From assembly GCF_027307225.1 (NCBI RefSeq), contig NZ_DAHUXJ010000097.1:1-64000 (forward strand): DNA of 64,000 bases. Reading direction: 5' to 3'. How positions within the stretch are numbered: the first letter of the stretch is position 1; every line of letters starts with the position of its first letter. The DNA comes from Bradyrhizobium sp. (GTDB taxonomy: Bacteria > Pseudomonadota > Alphaproteobacteria > Rhizobiales > Xanthobacteraceae). This document shows, in pieces, positions 17,097-27,366 of the stretch. The notes beneath the pieces were generated by a model that saw only the letters and a program-made list of their open reading frames with translations, was not told the origin of the DNA and did no database searches. Position numbers and translations under genes: made by a program.

Positions 17097-19235
17097 TCAA
17101 GGCGTCGGAATCGCGTCCGTGTCCGCCTTCCTGATCCAGACCTTGTTGTCATGGAAGGCCGCGCCGCCAACTGGAGCCACCGCTTCGGCGCCGGTCAGCA
17201 TGTTGATGCCGCGGCCCCCGAGATGCGCCTTGTTCGGATGGACGGATTCAGCGATCAGCACGCCGCGCCGCACGCCATCGAAATATCGCACGGTCAGCGT
17301 GGTCTGCCCGCGCGGATTCCCGAGCGTGACGGCGTCGCCATCCGCAATCCCCAGCTTTGCCGCGTCGTCGGGATGGATCATCACGCTGGGCGCGCCCTCG
17401 CGCGCCTGCGACGACGGCGTCTCGTTGAAGGTCGTGTTGAGGAAGCTGCGCGAGGGGCTCGTCGCCAGGCGGAACGGATGCGCCTCATCCGCCTCCTCGA
17501 TCGCCGCCCAGTGATCGGGCAGCGACGGCATCTCGTCCCACGCGCCCATCATGCCGGCATTGCTGACCGGCACGTTCGCCCAATCCGCCCTGAAATGGAA
17601 TTTGCCGTCCTTGTGCGCGAACCCGTCGAGATAATGCGAGGTGCGGAAATCCGGCTGCAGGTCGCGCCACAGGTCGGCCTCCAGCTCGGCGATGCCGCCA
17701 TGGCCGCTCTTGCGCAAAGTGGCATCGATCAGTTCGCGCGGCGACATCTCAAAACCCGGGTGGGAAATGTTCAGCCGCCTGGCGAGCCCCTGCAGTACTT
17801 GATGATTGGAACGGCATTCGCCGGGCGGCTCGATCAGCTTGGCGCCGACCGAAATGTGCTGATGGCCGCCGCCGTAATAGAGATCGTCGTGTTCCATGAA
17901 CATCGTCGCCGGCAGCACGATATCGGCCATCTGCGCCGTCTCGGTCATGAACTGCTCGTGCACCGCGACGAACAGGTCGTTGCGCGCGAAGCCGCGACGC
18001 ACCAGCGCCTGCTCCGGCGCCACCGTCATCGGATTGGTGTTCTGGATCAGTATCGCCTTGACCGGTGGGCCGTTGTGGAGCGCCACGGGATCGCCGGTGA
18101 GGATGCGCCCGATCTTGGACTGGTCGAGCCGGCGCGTGCTGGCGTCGATCGCGTCATGGCCTTCGATGACGGACTCGTCGAATTTCCAGAGCGCGGCATT
18201 GTTGAAGAAGGCGCCGCCGCCCTCGTATTGCCAGGCGCCCGTCACCGCGGGAATGCAGGCCGCCGCATGCATCTGGGCCGCGCCGTTGCGGCTGCGGGTG
18301 AAGCCATAGCCGAGACGGAAAAAGCTGCGCTTGGTCTGGCCGACCATGCGCGCAAAGGATTCAATCTCGTCGACCGGTACGCCGCAGATGGCCGACGCCC
18401 ATTCCGGCGTGCGGCTTTTCAGGTGCGCTTCGAGTTCGTTCGGGCAGTCGGTGTAGCGGTCCATGTAGTCGCGGTCGGCATAGCTCTCGCGGAACAGCAC
18501 ATGCATGACGCCGCAGGCGAACGCGCCGTCGGTGCCGGGCTTGAGCAGGATCTTGATGTCGGCCTGCCTCATCGTCTCGTTGTTGTAGACGTCGACGGCC
18601 GCGATCTTCGCGCCGCGTTCTTTCCGCGCGCGCATCGCATGGGTCATCACGTTGACCTGGGTGTTCACGGGGTTGGTGCCCCAGATCACCACGAGATCGG
18701 AGACGCCCATCTCGCGCGGATCGACGCCGGCGATCCGGCCGGTGCCGACGGCATAGCCGACGCGCGCAACGGTGGCGCAGATCGTCCCATAAAAGCGCGA
18801 GTATTTCTTCACATGCGCGAGGCGGTTGATGCCATCGCGCATCACCACCCCCATGGTGCCGGCATAATAATAAGGCCAAACCGACTCCGCGCCGAACTCG
18901 CGCTCGGCGGCGTCGAAGCGGGCGGCGATCTCGTCCAGCGCATCGTCCCAGGAAATCCGCCCGAACGTGCCCGATCCCTTCGCACCCATGCGAAACATCG
19001 GATGGGTCACCCGATCCGGATGATGGATGCGTTCGGCATAGCGCGCGACCTTGGCGCAGACCACGCCGGCCGTGTAGGTCTGGACCTTGGAACCTCTGAC
19101 ACGGCCGATCGACGAACCGTCGATCACCTCGACATCGAGCGCGCAGGCCGACGGGCAGTCATGCGGACAGGTCGAATGCCGGATGGCAACCTTGGCGCGC
19201 GCGGCTTCGGCCTCGATCTTGGCGTGCTGGTTCAT
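17097..19235 (-). CDS. Molybdopterin-dependent oxidoreductase (DMSO reductase superfamily)
   Basis: 4Fe-4S ligand region CPHDCPSACALDVEV...GVVCAKVARYAERIHHPDRV; SWDDALDEIA; VVIWGTNPVNTQVN; C-terminal molydopterin dinucleotide-binding-like domain. Confidence 0.92.
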   Translation of the reverse strand: MNQHAKIEAEAARAKVAIRHSTCPHDCPSACALDVEVIDGSSIGRVRGSKVQTYTAGVVCAKVARYAERIHHPDRVTHPMFRMGAKGSGTFGRISWDDALDEIAARFDAAEREFGAESVWPYYYAGTMGVVMRDGINRLAHVKKYSRFYGTICATVARVGYAVGTGRIAGVDPREMGVSDLVVIWGTNPVNTQVNVMTHAMRARKERGAKIAAVDVYNNETMRQADIKILLKPGTDGAFACGVMHVLFRESYADRDYMDRYTDCPNELEAHLKSRTPEWASAICGVPVDEIESFARMVGQTKRSFFRLGYGFTRSRNGAAQMHAAACIPAVTGAWQYEGGGAFFNNAALWKFDESVIEGHDAIDASTRRLDQSKIGRILTGDPVALHNGPPVKAILIQNTNPMTVAPEQALVRRGFARNDLFVAVHEQFMTETAQMADIVLPATMFMEHDDLYYGGGHQHISVGAKLIEPPGECRSNHQVLQGLARRLNISHPGFEMSPRELIDATLRKSGHGGIAELEADLWRDLQPDFRTSHYLDGFAHKDGKFHFRADWANVPVSNAGMMGAWDEMPSLPDHWAAIEEADEAHPFRLATSPSRSFLNTTFNETPSSQAREGAPSVMIHPDDAAKLGIADGDAVTLGNPRGQTTLTVRYFDGVRRGVLIAESVHPNKAHLGGRGINMLTGAEAVAPVGGAAFHDNKVWIRKADTDAIPTP

Positions 19236-19237
19236 AC

Positions 19238-19406
19238 CTAGTGGTCCGATTCTAACATTCGCACCCCGCCTCGGTGGCCACTTTTGCGAATGTTAGAATC
19301 AAAAGGACCACTAGCAAATATAGGTTTTCAGTGGAGTTTTGGATTTGGCATTCGCTAGATGAACTCGCAGCCAGACGGGTAGCGAATGCCAAATCCACTC
19401 CACTGA
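19238..19406. repeat. CTAG double-hairpin element copy 2 (inverted order relative to copy 1; hairpins 19238-19314 and 19328-19406)
   Basis: CTAGTGGTCCGATTCTAACATTCGCA...TGCGAATGTTAGAATC[AAAA]GGACCACTAG, linker, TCAGTGGAGT[TTT]GGATTTGGCATTCGCT...AGCGAATGCCAAATCCACTCCACTGA. Confidence 0.95.
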
Positions 19407-19485
19407 TATGATTAGCACCGAATAGCGGAGTCGCCAGCGCATTTCCTGCGCAGAAGGCGGAAAAGCCATGCAGATCGGCGAGGCT

Positions 19486-20241
19486 TCACCCGCCGAAATA
19501 GGCGCCGCCGTTGGCGTGGATCGCCTGGCCATTGATGTAGCGCGCGGCCGGACTGCACAGGAAACGCACGACGGCCGCGACATCTTCCGGCTTGCCGCGC
19601 TCGCCGGTGATCGTCCGGTGAATCAAATGGTGGGCCGGTTCCGGCGTGTTCTTCGGCCGCGGCGTGCCGATAATACCGGGCACGACGCAGTTGACGGTAA
19701 TCCCGTCCGGCGCCAGGTCATGGGCGAGCGCACGGGTGAAACCGACGATGCCGGCCTTTGCCGTCACCACATGGGCGCGATCGCTGGCGCCGGTATGCGC
19801 GCTCAGACCTCCGATGTTGACGATGGTCCCTGCCCCACTGTTCCTGAGGTGCGGCAGGCACGCCTTCACACAGTGGAAGGTGCCGTCGAGAACAACGTTC
19901 ATCACCTCGCGCCAATCGGCATAGGTCATCTCGGAGAATGGCTTTTCCCGCCGAAGCGCCGCATTGTTGACGAGGATGTCGATGCGGCCGAATTCCTTGA
20001 CCGTCATATCGACCATCGCCTGCACCGCGGCGGGATCGGCGATATCACCGACATGGACCAGCGCCCTCGCGCCGACCGTTTCGATTTCGCGCGCGACCGC
20101 CTTCGCCTCATCGCGGTTGCTGCGCGCATTGACGACGACGGACGCGCCGTCATCGGCCAGCGCCAGCGCAATGGCGCGGCCAATGTTGCGTCCCGAACCC
20201 GTCACGATCGCGACCTTGCCGGTGAGTTCGTTGCGTTCCAT
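19486..20241 (-). CDS. SDR family oxidoreductase (3-oxoacyl-ACP reductase-like)
   Basis: KVAIVTGSGRNIGRAIALALADDGASVVVNARS; GLSAHTGASDRAHVVTAKAGIVGFTRALAHDLAPDGITVN. Confidence 0.92.
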   Translation of the reverse strand: MERNELTGKVAIVTGSGRNIGRAIALALADDGASVVVNARSNRDEAKAVAREIETVGARALVHVGDIADPAAVQAMVDMTVKEFGRIDILVNNAALRREKPFSEMTYADWREVMNVVLDGTFHCVKACLPHLRNSGAGTIVNIGGLSAHTGASDRAHVVTAKAGIVGFTRALAHDLAPDGITVNCVVPGIIGTPRPKNTPEPAHHLIHRTITGERGKPEDVAAVVRFLCSPAARYINGQAIHANGGAYFGG

Positions 20242-20258
20242 GTCGCGCCCCTCCACGC

Positions 20259-20343
20259 GTCATGGCCGGGCTTGTCCCGGCCATCCACGTCTTCAAAACC
20301 AGAAAGAAAGACGTGGATGCCCGGCATGATGCCGGGCATGACG
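20259..20343. repeat. Palindromic intergenic repeat (CGTCATGGCCGGGCTTGTCCCGGCCATCCACGTCTT type)
   Basis: catccacgtctt / aagacgtggatg inverted arms flanked by catggccgggcttgtcccggcc / cccggcatgatgccgggcatg. Confidence 0.85.
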
Positions 20344-20347
20344 AAAA

Positions 20348-21721
20348 CTAAGCTCTCAGCGTCGCCAATTCGATCTTCCCGCCGTAAAGCGTCGCCAGCG
20401 ATTTCAGCGCCGCCTCGCCCTGCGCCTTGCTCCAGCCGCCGTGTTGAACGTTCAGCGTAAATTTGTCCGCAACGTCCTGCCGCGTCAGCGGCTCCTGCGC
20501 GCCACCGCGCAGATAAGGCTGCCGCTCCTCGATCACGCTGCCGTCTTTCATCGTCGCCTTGATGTGGCCGGTATAGTTGTTCGGATAGGGATTGTCCGGG
20601 TCGATCACGAATTTCACTTTGGCCGCGAGCGCGAGCACGCGTTCGTCGCGGATCGCAGTTTCGGTGAATGCGCCAAGCCCGACGCCGCCACGCACGAAAC
20701 CGGTGGCGAGCAGATAAGGCACGGCGAACTTCGCGGCGTAGCCGTTGCGCGGACGCTGCTTGTCGGCCAACGGCTCCCACAGCCGATGCACCGTGCCTTC
20801 CGCGACCTCGCACAAGATCGCTTCGACATCCTCGCACCTGATGCCACGCGCGGCGAGCCGCCTGGCGCAATCGATATAGGGCTGCGCCATCGTCCCGCAG
20901 GGATACGGCTTGAACGCCAGCGTATCGGTAACCCAGCGCGCACCAAAGTCGCCGATGAGCACGTCGTAGTCGCCGCTCGTGGTATGGGCAAAACCGTGAA
21001 ACAGCCCGTGCACGCCTTCGAACACGGTACGAGGGCCGACGAAGCCCTGTTTCGCAAGCAATGCCGCGCGAATGCCCGACTGCGCCGCCCAGCCGGCATG
21101 CATCCGCTTGGTCCAGGCGCCCTCGGCCAGATATTCGATGATGCCGCCTGCCATGCTGCCCGCAATGCCGAGCGCGTCGACGATCTGCTTCGCGCCAAGC
21201 CCCAGCGCTGCGCCGACGCCGGCGGCCGCCCCCATCGCACCGAAAATCGCGGTCGGGTGAAAGCCGGCCTTGTGCACGGCCTTCGGTACCACGAGGCTGA
21301 GACGACAGAGCACCTCGGTGCCGACCGCAATGCCGGTCAGCGCGCTTTTGCCATCCGGATGATGGCGTTCGCAGGCCGCGAGCACGGCCGGCACGATCAC
21401 CGCACCCGCATGCACCGGACCGCCTTCAAACGTATCGTCGAAATCCTCGCCATGCGCGGCCGTGCCGTTGACGAACGCCGCGCCAGAGGCCGTCAGCGTG
21501 CGGGCATGGCCGATCACGGTGCAGGGACCGTCGTCGTCGGAGCCGGCAAGCGCGGCCTTGACGTAATCTTCGTTGCGCGCGGTGACGCAAAGACCGACGA
21601 CATCGACCAGCAAGTCTTCGCATTTGCGCGCGGTCGTTTCCGGCAACAGGCCGGGCTTCAGCGACGCGATCCTCCCGGCAAGTGTTTCGGCGACTGAGAC
21701 TTTCGGCAGCTCGGCGGTCAT
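20348..21721 (-). CDS. MmgE/PrpD family protein
   Basis: 457 aa; FVNGTAAHGEDFDDTF, KAGFHPTAIFGAMGAAAGVGAALGL, KPYPCGTMAQPYIDCARRL. Confidence 0.9.
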   Translation of the reverse strand: MTAELPKVSVAETLAGRIASLKPGLLPETTARKCEDLLVDVVGLCVTARNEDYVKAALAGSDDDGPCTVIGHARTLTASGAAFVNGTAAHGEDFDDTFEGGPVHAGAVIVPAVLAACERHHPDGKSALTGIAVGTEVLCRLSLVVPKAVHKAGFHPTAIFGAMGAAAGVGAALGLGAKQIVDALGIAGSMAGGIIEYLAEGAWTKRMHAGWAAQSGIRAALLAKQGFVGPRTVFEGVHGLFHGFAHTTSGDYDVLIGDFGARWVTDTLAFKPYPCGTMAQPYIDCARRLAARGIRCEDVEAILCEVAEGTVHRLWEPLADKQRPRNGYAAKFAVPYLLATGFVRGGVGLGAFTETAIRDERVLALAAKVKFVIDPDNPYPNNYTGHIKATMKDGSVIEERQPYLRGGAQEPLTRQDVADKFTLNVQHGGWSKAQGEAALKSLATLYGGKIELATLRA

Positions 21722-21739
21722 GAAAGCGGCTCCGAAAGA

Positions 21740-22807
21740 TCAGACGCGGAAGATGCGGGTATAACGTTGCTTGATGCTGGCACTCTGCTGTTCGACGGCC
21801 GCGGGATCATCCTTCAGGATCTTGATGTCCTTCAAGGGAATCCAGTTCGGCTTTTCCCTGGCCTGCGGATGCAGCGAGCGCAAGCCGCCGACATCGATGA
21901 TGAGCTGCTGCGCCTCGCGCGTGAAACAGAACGACTGGAACAGTCTTGCGGCATTGGGATTCGGCGCGGCCTTGAAGATGCCGTTGGGGCCGACGATGAC
22001 AGGCGTTCCTTCGGTCGCATAGACCGGCTCGACCGGATGCCCGGCATCCCTGAACTGCAGAATGCTATACTCGTTGCCGTCGGCCATCACCGCGCGCTCG
22101 CCGAGATCGAGCTTCTTCGGCGGATCGGCAGCGGATTGCACCTGCATGACATTCTGCTTGGCGAGCCTCTCAAAAAACGTCCAGCCGAGATCGCGCTGCA
22201 GCGCGTACGTCGCGGTCATGATGGTGCCGCTGTAGCCGGGATGGCCCTTGACGATCTTGCCCTTCCATTTCGGATCGAGCAGATCGGCAAAACTTTTCGG
22301 CGCCTCTTCCGCCTTCACCAGCCTGGTGTTGTAGGCGATGATGGAAAGGAAGACGCGCCAACTCGCAAACTGGCCATCTGGATCCTTCTGCTCGGCGGGA
22401 TAGAATTTCGCGACGTCTTCGGGCACGTAGGCATCGAGAAGACCATCGCGCTTCCAGACGATGAAATGCGAGGCGTCCGACGAATTCACCACGTCTGGCG
22501 CGTGGATGTTAGAGGATACTTCCTGGCCGATACGCTGAAACACGCGCTCGGCGCCTGTGCGCTCGACTCGCACGGAGATGCCGGAATATTTCGCCTCGAA
22601 CGCCTTCGCTAGCTTCTCCGCAACCGGCAGATCGACCGACGTGTAATAGACGACCTGGCCTTCCTTCTTCGCCGCTTCGATCAGGGCCGGCGTCACCGGC
22701 TCGGACGGCGGCGCCGCTGCCAACACGCGGGTGGAGAATGCGGTTCCCGCCGCCAGACCGCCGGCAACCTTGAGTGCCTCCCGTCGGGAAATTCCTATCT
22801 TTTTCAT
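21740..22807 (-). CDS. Extracellular solute-binding protein (Fe3+/2-aminoethylphosphonate-like), Tat-type signal
   Basis: MKKIGISRREALKVAGGLAAGTAFSTRVLA; LIEAAKKEGQVVYYTSVDLPVAEKLAKAFEAKYSGISVRVERTG. Confidence 0.88.
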   Translation of the reverse strand: MKKIGISRREALKVAGGLAAGTAFSTRVLAAAPPSEPVTPALIEAAKKEGQVVYYTSVDLPVAEKLAKAFEAKYSGISVRVERTGAERVFQRIGQEVSSNIHAPDVVNSSDASHFIVWKRDGLLDAYVPEDVAKFYPAEQKDPDGQFASWRVFLSIIAYNTRLVKAEEAPKSFADLLDPKWKGKIVKGHPGYSGTIMTATYALQRDLGWTFFERLAKQNVMQVQSAADPPKKLDLGERAVMADGNEYSILQFRDAGHPVEPVYATEGTPVIVGPNGIFKAAPNPNAARLFQSFCFTREAQQLIIDVGGLRSLHPQAREKPNWIPLKDIKILKDDPAAVEQQSASIKQRYTRIFRV

Positions 22808-22979
22808 TGCTTCCCCGATTTCTTCTATCGGCCGGCAGTGCGTCGGCTGAACCTGCGGCATTTTATTCCGTCGGTGAAGTCCAAGTCCATCGCTGCATCG
22901 CTGGACTTGACCCGGCATTCGCGCCAAAACACGAAACGAAGGCGCCCACCGGACAAGCAAGGGGCGCGAGGGAGCGGCA

Positions 22980-23996
22980 GTGAAGGCTTTGAGGTCCACT
23001 GATCGGCGGACGACCGCGCGCAGAAGCGCCGCACGCATCGCGGCGCTGGCGGCTGCTTTCCTTGCGGCGCTGGCATTTGCTCCGATCGGTGCGAACGCGC
23101 AGGATTATCCGACCCACGCGGTGCGGATCATCGTCCCCTTCGGCGCCGGGGGACCGGCCGACGTGACGGCGCGCGTGCTCGGCGACGCGCTCCAGCAAGA
23201 ATTCAAACAACCTTTCGTGATCGAGAACCGTTCCGGCGCCGGCGGAGTAATCGGCACGCAGGAAGTCGTGAAGTCGGCGGGCGACGGCTACACGCTGCTG
23301 TTGATGTCGAACACCCAGACCGCCAATGAATCGCTGATGCCGACGCGCAAATACGAGCTGATGCGCGATCTGGTCCCCATTGCGCCGATCAATATTGCCG
23401 ACCTCGTGATCGTCGTGCACCCCTCCGTGCCCGCGACCACGCTGAAGGAATTCATCGCGCTGGCGAAGTCGCAGCCGGGCAAACTGAACTACTCGTCCTC
23501 CGGCACGGGCACGCCCTATCACATGGCCGGCGAGTTGCTCAAATCCATGACCGGCATCAATGTCGTCCATGTGCCCTATCGCAACAGCGGCGAAGCGCGG
23601 AGTGGCGTCATCAGCGGACAGGTGCAGATGATGATCGATTCCGTGACGACCATGGCGCCGAATGTCATCGCGGGCCAGGTGCGCGCACTCGCCACCACCG
23701 GCAAGACCCGATCGGCGGCGCTGCCGAACGTGCCGACCGCGGAAGAAGCAGGTGTGAGCGGCTATGAGGCAACCATCTGGCTCGGCTTGATGGCCCCCAA
23801 AGGCACGCCTAAGGCCATCGTCGACAAGCTCAACGCTGCCGTGAACGAAATCATCAAGCGGCCGCAGGTCGTCAAGGTTTGGGCCGATCAGGGCGCGATT
23901 CCGATGTCGATGACACCGGAAGCGTTCGACAAATTCCTGCGCGGCGATATTGTAAAATGGGCCGAGGTCGCCAGAACTTTTACCGGCCGCAACTAA
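22980..23996 (+). CDS. Tripartite tricarboxylate transporter substrate-binding protein (Bug family)
   Basis: DYPTHAVRIIVPFGAGGPADVTARVLGDALQQEFKQPFVIENRSGAGGVIGTQEVVKSAGDGYTLL. Confidence 0.95.
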   Translation: MKALRSTDRRTTARRSAARIAALAAAFLAALAFAPIGANAQDYPTHAVRIIVPFGAGGPADVTARVLGDALQQEFKQPFVIENRSGAGGVIGTQEVVKSAGDGYTLLLMSNTQTANESLMPTRKYELMRDLVPIAPINIADLVIVVHPSVPATTLKEFIALAKSQPGKLNYSSSGTGTPYHMAGELLKSMTGINVVHVPYRNSGEARSGVISGQVQMMIDSVTTMAPNVIAGQVRALATTGKTRSAALPNVPTAEEAGVSGYEATIWLGLMAPKGTPKAIVDKLNAAVNEIIKRPQVVKVWADQGAIPMSMTPEAFDKFLRGDIVKWAEVARTFTGRN

Positions 23997-24039
23997 TAAA
24001 ACCAGAACTAATAAAAAAGAACAGGATCTTCCGCTCTCA

Positions 24040-24510
24040 ATGCCTACACTTCGCTTTCGCCTCAATGGCGTCGAGACCGAGATCGATGCCGATCCCGACA
24101 CTCCCTTGCTCACCGCCTTGCGCGGCCCGCTCGGCCTGACCGGCTCTCATTTCGGTTGCGGCTCCGGCGAATGCGGCGCCTGCATGGTGCTTGTCGACGA
24201 TCATGCGCTGATGTCCTGCGACACGCCGCTGTGGTCGGTCGCAGGCAAGACGATCACCACGGTCGAAGGACTCGGCACCGAGCAGCAGCCGCACGCATTG
24301 CAGCGCGCTTTCATCGCCGGGCAGGCAATGCAATGCGGCTATTGCCTCTCAGGCATCATGATGAGCGCGGCGGCGCTGTTGAAGCGCAACACCGATCCGA
24401 CCAGCGCGGAGGTCAAGGCCGCGCTCGACCGCAACCTTTGCCGCTGCGGTTCGCATAATCGCATGGTGCGGGCCGTGTTGCGCGCGGCAGCCGAGATGCG
24501 TGCATCATGA
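24040..24510 (+). CDS. (2Fe-2S)-binding protein, small subunit of a xanthine dehydrogenase-family hydroxylase
   Basis: GCGSGECGACMVLVDDHALMSC ... QCGYCLSGIMMSAAALL ... LDRNLCRCGSHNRMVRAV. Confidence 0.94.
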   Translation: MPTLRFRLNGVETEIDADPDTPLLTALRGPLGLTGSHFGCGSGECGACMVLVDDHALMSCDTPLWSVAGKTITTVEGLGTEQQPHALQRAFIAGQAMQCGYCLSGIMMSAAALLKRNTDPTSAEVKAALDRNLCRCGSHNRMVRAVLRAAAEMRAS

Positions 24511-26639
24511 CGACCAAACCCGCAGCGCCATCCTTGCCGCCAAGCCTTGCGGCCAATCCCAAACTGTCGTCGTGGATCAACTTTGCCGCCGACGGAAAGG
24601 TGATCGTCTCGTCCGGCAAGGTCGAGATCGGCCAGGGCATCGTCACGGCACTGGCGCAAATCGCCGCCGACGAGCTCGATGTCGATATCGCGCGCGTGCA
24701 GATGGTGCGCACCTCGACCCCGGCCAGCCCCAATGAGGGCGTGACGTCCGGCAGCCTTTCGGTGCAACACTCCGGGCGCGCCATACGCTTTGCCTGCGCG
24801 GAAATACGCCAGATTTTCCTGGATGCGGCCGCCGAGCGGCTCGGCGTCGCGCCGGACGTGCTGACGATCACCGACGGTACCATGGCCGGCCCCGGCAACG
24901 TCTCGACCAGTTACTGGGAACTGGCCAGCGAGATTTCGCTCGACCGCGACGCGACGGGGGGCGCGCAACCGAAATCATCCGCGCAGCGCACGCTCGCAGG
25001 CCACTCGCTGCCGCGGTTCGATATTCCCGACAAGGTGTTCGGCCGCCCGCGCTTCATTCACGACTCGCTCCCGCCTGGCACGCTGCATGGCCGAGTGGTG
25101 CGCGCCGAGCTTCCGCAGGCGACGTTGGTGGAGTTGAACGAAGAGCGTGCGCGCAAGGCCGAAGGGCTCATCACAATTGTACGCGACGGCAATTTTCTAG
25201 GCATCGTCTGTGAAACCGAAGCGGCGGCCGAGGCCGCCGTGACCGCGCTGCGCAAGGGCGCTAAATGGTCGTCGCGCGAACCATTGCCGGATGAGGACGA
25301 TCTCGCCGACTGGCTGAAACGGCAACCGGCCACATCGGCCGTGATCGCCAGCAAAGAGGCCGCCACGCCCGTCGCGGTAACGCGCACGATCAAGCGGCAA
25401 TATCACCGGCCCTACATTGCCCATGGCTCGATCGCGCCATCCTGCGCCATGGCGCAATGGGATGAGAATTGCCTGCGCGTCTGGACCCACAGCCAGGGCG
25501 TCTACAATCTCCGCTCCGACCTGGCGCTGGTGTTCAGGCTGCCGCGCGAAAACATCCTTGTCGAACACATGGAAGGCGCCGGTTGCTACGGCCATAACGG
25601 CGCCGACGACGTCGCGCTGGACGCCGCTCTGCTGGCGAAGGCCACGCCCGGGCGGACCGTGCGCGTGCAGTGGTCGCGCGCCGATGAAATGTCGCATGCG
25701 CCGTTTGGCGCGGCGATGGCGATCGAGATCGAAGCTGGTCTGGATGCCAACGGCGAGATCGCCAGTTGGCGTCATACGATCTGGGGCAATGGCCACACCG
25801 CGCGTCCCGGTCGCGCCGACCAGCCCACGCTGCTGGCGGCCAGCGAACTCGCCACGCCGTTTCCGCGCGCCATCTCGGTCGACCCGCCCAGCGCAGGCGG
25901 CGGCGGTTCCGACCGCAACTCGATTCCGCTTTATGATTTTCCGGCCTGGCATATCGAAGCGCACCGGTTGACCGTGATGCCAGTCCGCACCTCGGCGCTG
26001 CGAACGCTGGGCGCGCAGGGCAACACCTTTGCGATCGAGTCCGTGCTCGACGAACTCGCCTTTGAGCGCGGCGAAGACCCGGTCGCGTTTCGCCTGCGTC
26101 ATTTGTCCGATCCGAGATCGCGCGATGTGGTCGAGGCGGCAGCGCGCCGCGCCGGCTGGAAACCGCCAAAGCAGGACGATGTGGGCTACGGTATCGGCTT
26201 CTCGCGTTACAAAACCACCGGCGCCTACTGCGCGGCGGTTGCCGAAGTCGAAGTCGGCGAAGATATCCGCGTACGGAAGCTGACGCTCGCCGTCGATGTC
26301 GGCGAGGCCATCAATCCGGACGGCGTTGTCAACCAGATCGAGGGCGGCGCCATCCAGGCGACGAGCTGGGTGCTGAAGGAGCGCGTGCGCTTCGACAAGA
26401 CGCGCATCACCAGCAATTCCTGGACCGAATATCCGATCCTGCGTTTTTCCGAAGTGCCCGACGTCGAGGTCGAAGTGATCTCGCGCCCCGAGATCGATCC
26501 GGTCGGCGCCGGCGAAGCCGCGCACGGTCCGGTGACCGCCGCGATTGCCAATGCCGTGTTCGATGCGCTCGGCGTGCGGCTGCGAAGCCTGCCGATCACG
26601 CGCGAGCGCCTGATCGCGGCGATGGAGCTTTCGTCGTGA
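24507..26639 (+). CDS. Xanthine dehydrogenase-family molybdopterin-binding subunit (IorB-like)
   Basis: 710 aa; GKVEIGQGIVTALAQIAADELDVD, VEHMEGAGCYGHNGADDVALDAALLAK, VGEAINPDGVVNQIEGGAIQATSW; 4-nt overlap with small subunit. Confidence 0.94.
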   Translation: MTTKPAAPSLPPSLAANPKLSSWINFAADGKVIVSSGKVEIGQGIVTALAQIAADELDVDIARVQMVRTSTPASPNEGVTSGSLSVQHSGRAIRFACAEIRQIFLDAAAERLGVAPDVLTITDGTMAGPGNVSTSYWELASEISLDRDATGGAQPKSSAQRTLAGHSLPRFDIPDKVFGRPRFIHDSLPPGTLHGRVVRAELPQATLVELNEERARKAEGLITIVRDGNFLGIVCETEAAAEAAVTALRKGAKWSSREPLPDEDDLADWLKRQPATSAVIASKEAATPVAVTRTIKRQYHRPYIAHGSIAPSCAMAQWDENCLRVWTHSQGVYNLRSDLALVFRLPRENILVEHMEGAGCYGHNGADDVALDAALLAKATPGRTVRVQWSRADEMSHAPFGAAMAIEIEAGLDANGEIASWRHTIWGNGHTARPGRADQPTLLAASELATPFPRAISVDPPSAGGGGSDRNSIPLYDFPAWHIEAHRLTVMPVRTSALRTLGAQGNTFAIESVLDELAFERGEDPVAFRLRHLSDPRSRDVVEAAARRAGWKPPKQDDVGYGIGFSRYKTTGAYCAAVAEVEVGEDIRVRKLTLAVDVGEAINPDGVVNQIEGGAIQATSWVLKERVRFDKTRITSNSWTEYPILRFSEVPDVEVEVISRPEIDPVGAGEAAHGPVTAAIANAVFDALGVRLRSLPITRERLIAAMELSS

Positions 26640-27343
26640 GTGACATCAAGATCCTGAGCGGCGGCGCGGCGCAAGGCCTCGTCGGCAGCCTCGCGCCAAA
26701 GTTCAAGGCGCAGACCGGCCTCCACATATCCGGCGATTTTGGCGCTGTCGGCGCGATGGCCGATAAATTGCGCGAGGGCACGCCCGCCGACATCCTCATT
26801 CTCACCTCTGCCCTGATCGCGGCGCTCGTGAACGAGAAGCTGGCCGACGGCGCATCGGTAAAAGATGTCGGCAAGGTCGAAACCGCACTCGCGGTGCGCG
26901 AGTCCGATCCGCTGGTCTCGGCCGGCGATGCCGCAAGCCTGCGAGCCGTCTTTCTAGCGGCGGATGCGATCTTCGTACCCGACACGAAACATTCCACCGC
27001 CGGCATTCATGTCGCAAAAGTGTTGGCCCAACTCGGCATCGCCGGCGAGGTCGCAAGCCGACAGAGAATCTACCCGAATGGCGCGACCGCGATGTGGCAG
27101 ATGACCGAAAGCAACGCGAAACGCCCGATTGGTTGCACGCAGGCCACCGAGATCATCGCGACCAAGGGCATAAAGCTCTCCGGCGCCCTGCCGAAAGGGT
27201 GCGATCTCGCGACGGTCTATACGGCGGCCATTACCAAGAAGGCGGCTCAAGCGCGCGAGGCGCGAATTTTGATCGACCTTCTCACGGCCGCGGATCACGC
27301 GACGCTGCGCGCGCAAGCCGGCTTTCTCGATCCGGCAACATAA
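26636..27343 (+). CDS. ModA-like substrate-binding domain protein
   Basis: IKILSGGAAQGLVGSLAPKFKAQTGLHISGDFGAVGAMADKLREGTPADILILTSALIAAL; starts within the stop of the Mo-subunit gene. Confidence 0.85.
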   Translation: MSDIKILSGGAAQGLVGSLAPKFKAQTGLHISGDFGAVGAMADKLREGTPADILILTSALIAALVNEKLADGASVKDVGKVETALAVRESDPLVSAGDAASLRAVFLAADAIFVPDTKHSTAGIHVAKVLAQLGIAGEVASRQRIYPNGATAMWQMTESNAKRPIGCTQATEIIATKGIKLSGALPKGCDLATVYTAAITKKAAQAREARILIDLLTAADHATLRAQAGFLDPAT

Positions 27344-27366
27344 GCCTAGCCCCAGTTCCCTATTTC

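Noticed and set aside
16977-19241. 754-aa plus-strand ORF
   Set aside because: Antisense shadow of the molybdopterin oxidoreductase (17097-19235); Arg/His-rich composition with no recognisable domain, typical of high-GC mirror frames.
25197-26525. 442-aa minus-strand ORF
   Set aside because: Antisense shadow of the Mo-hydroxylase large subunit.
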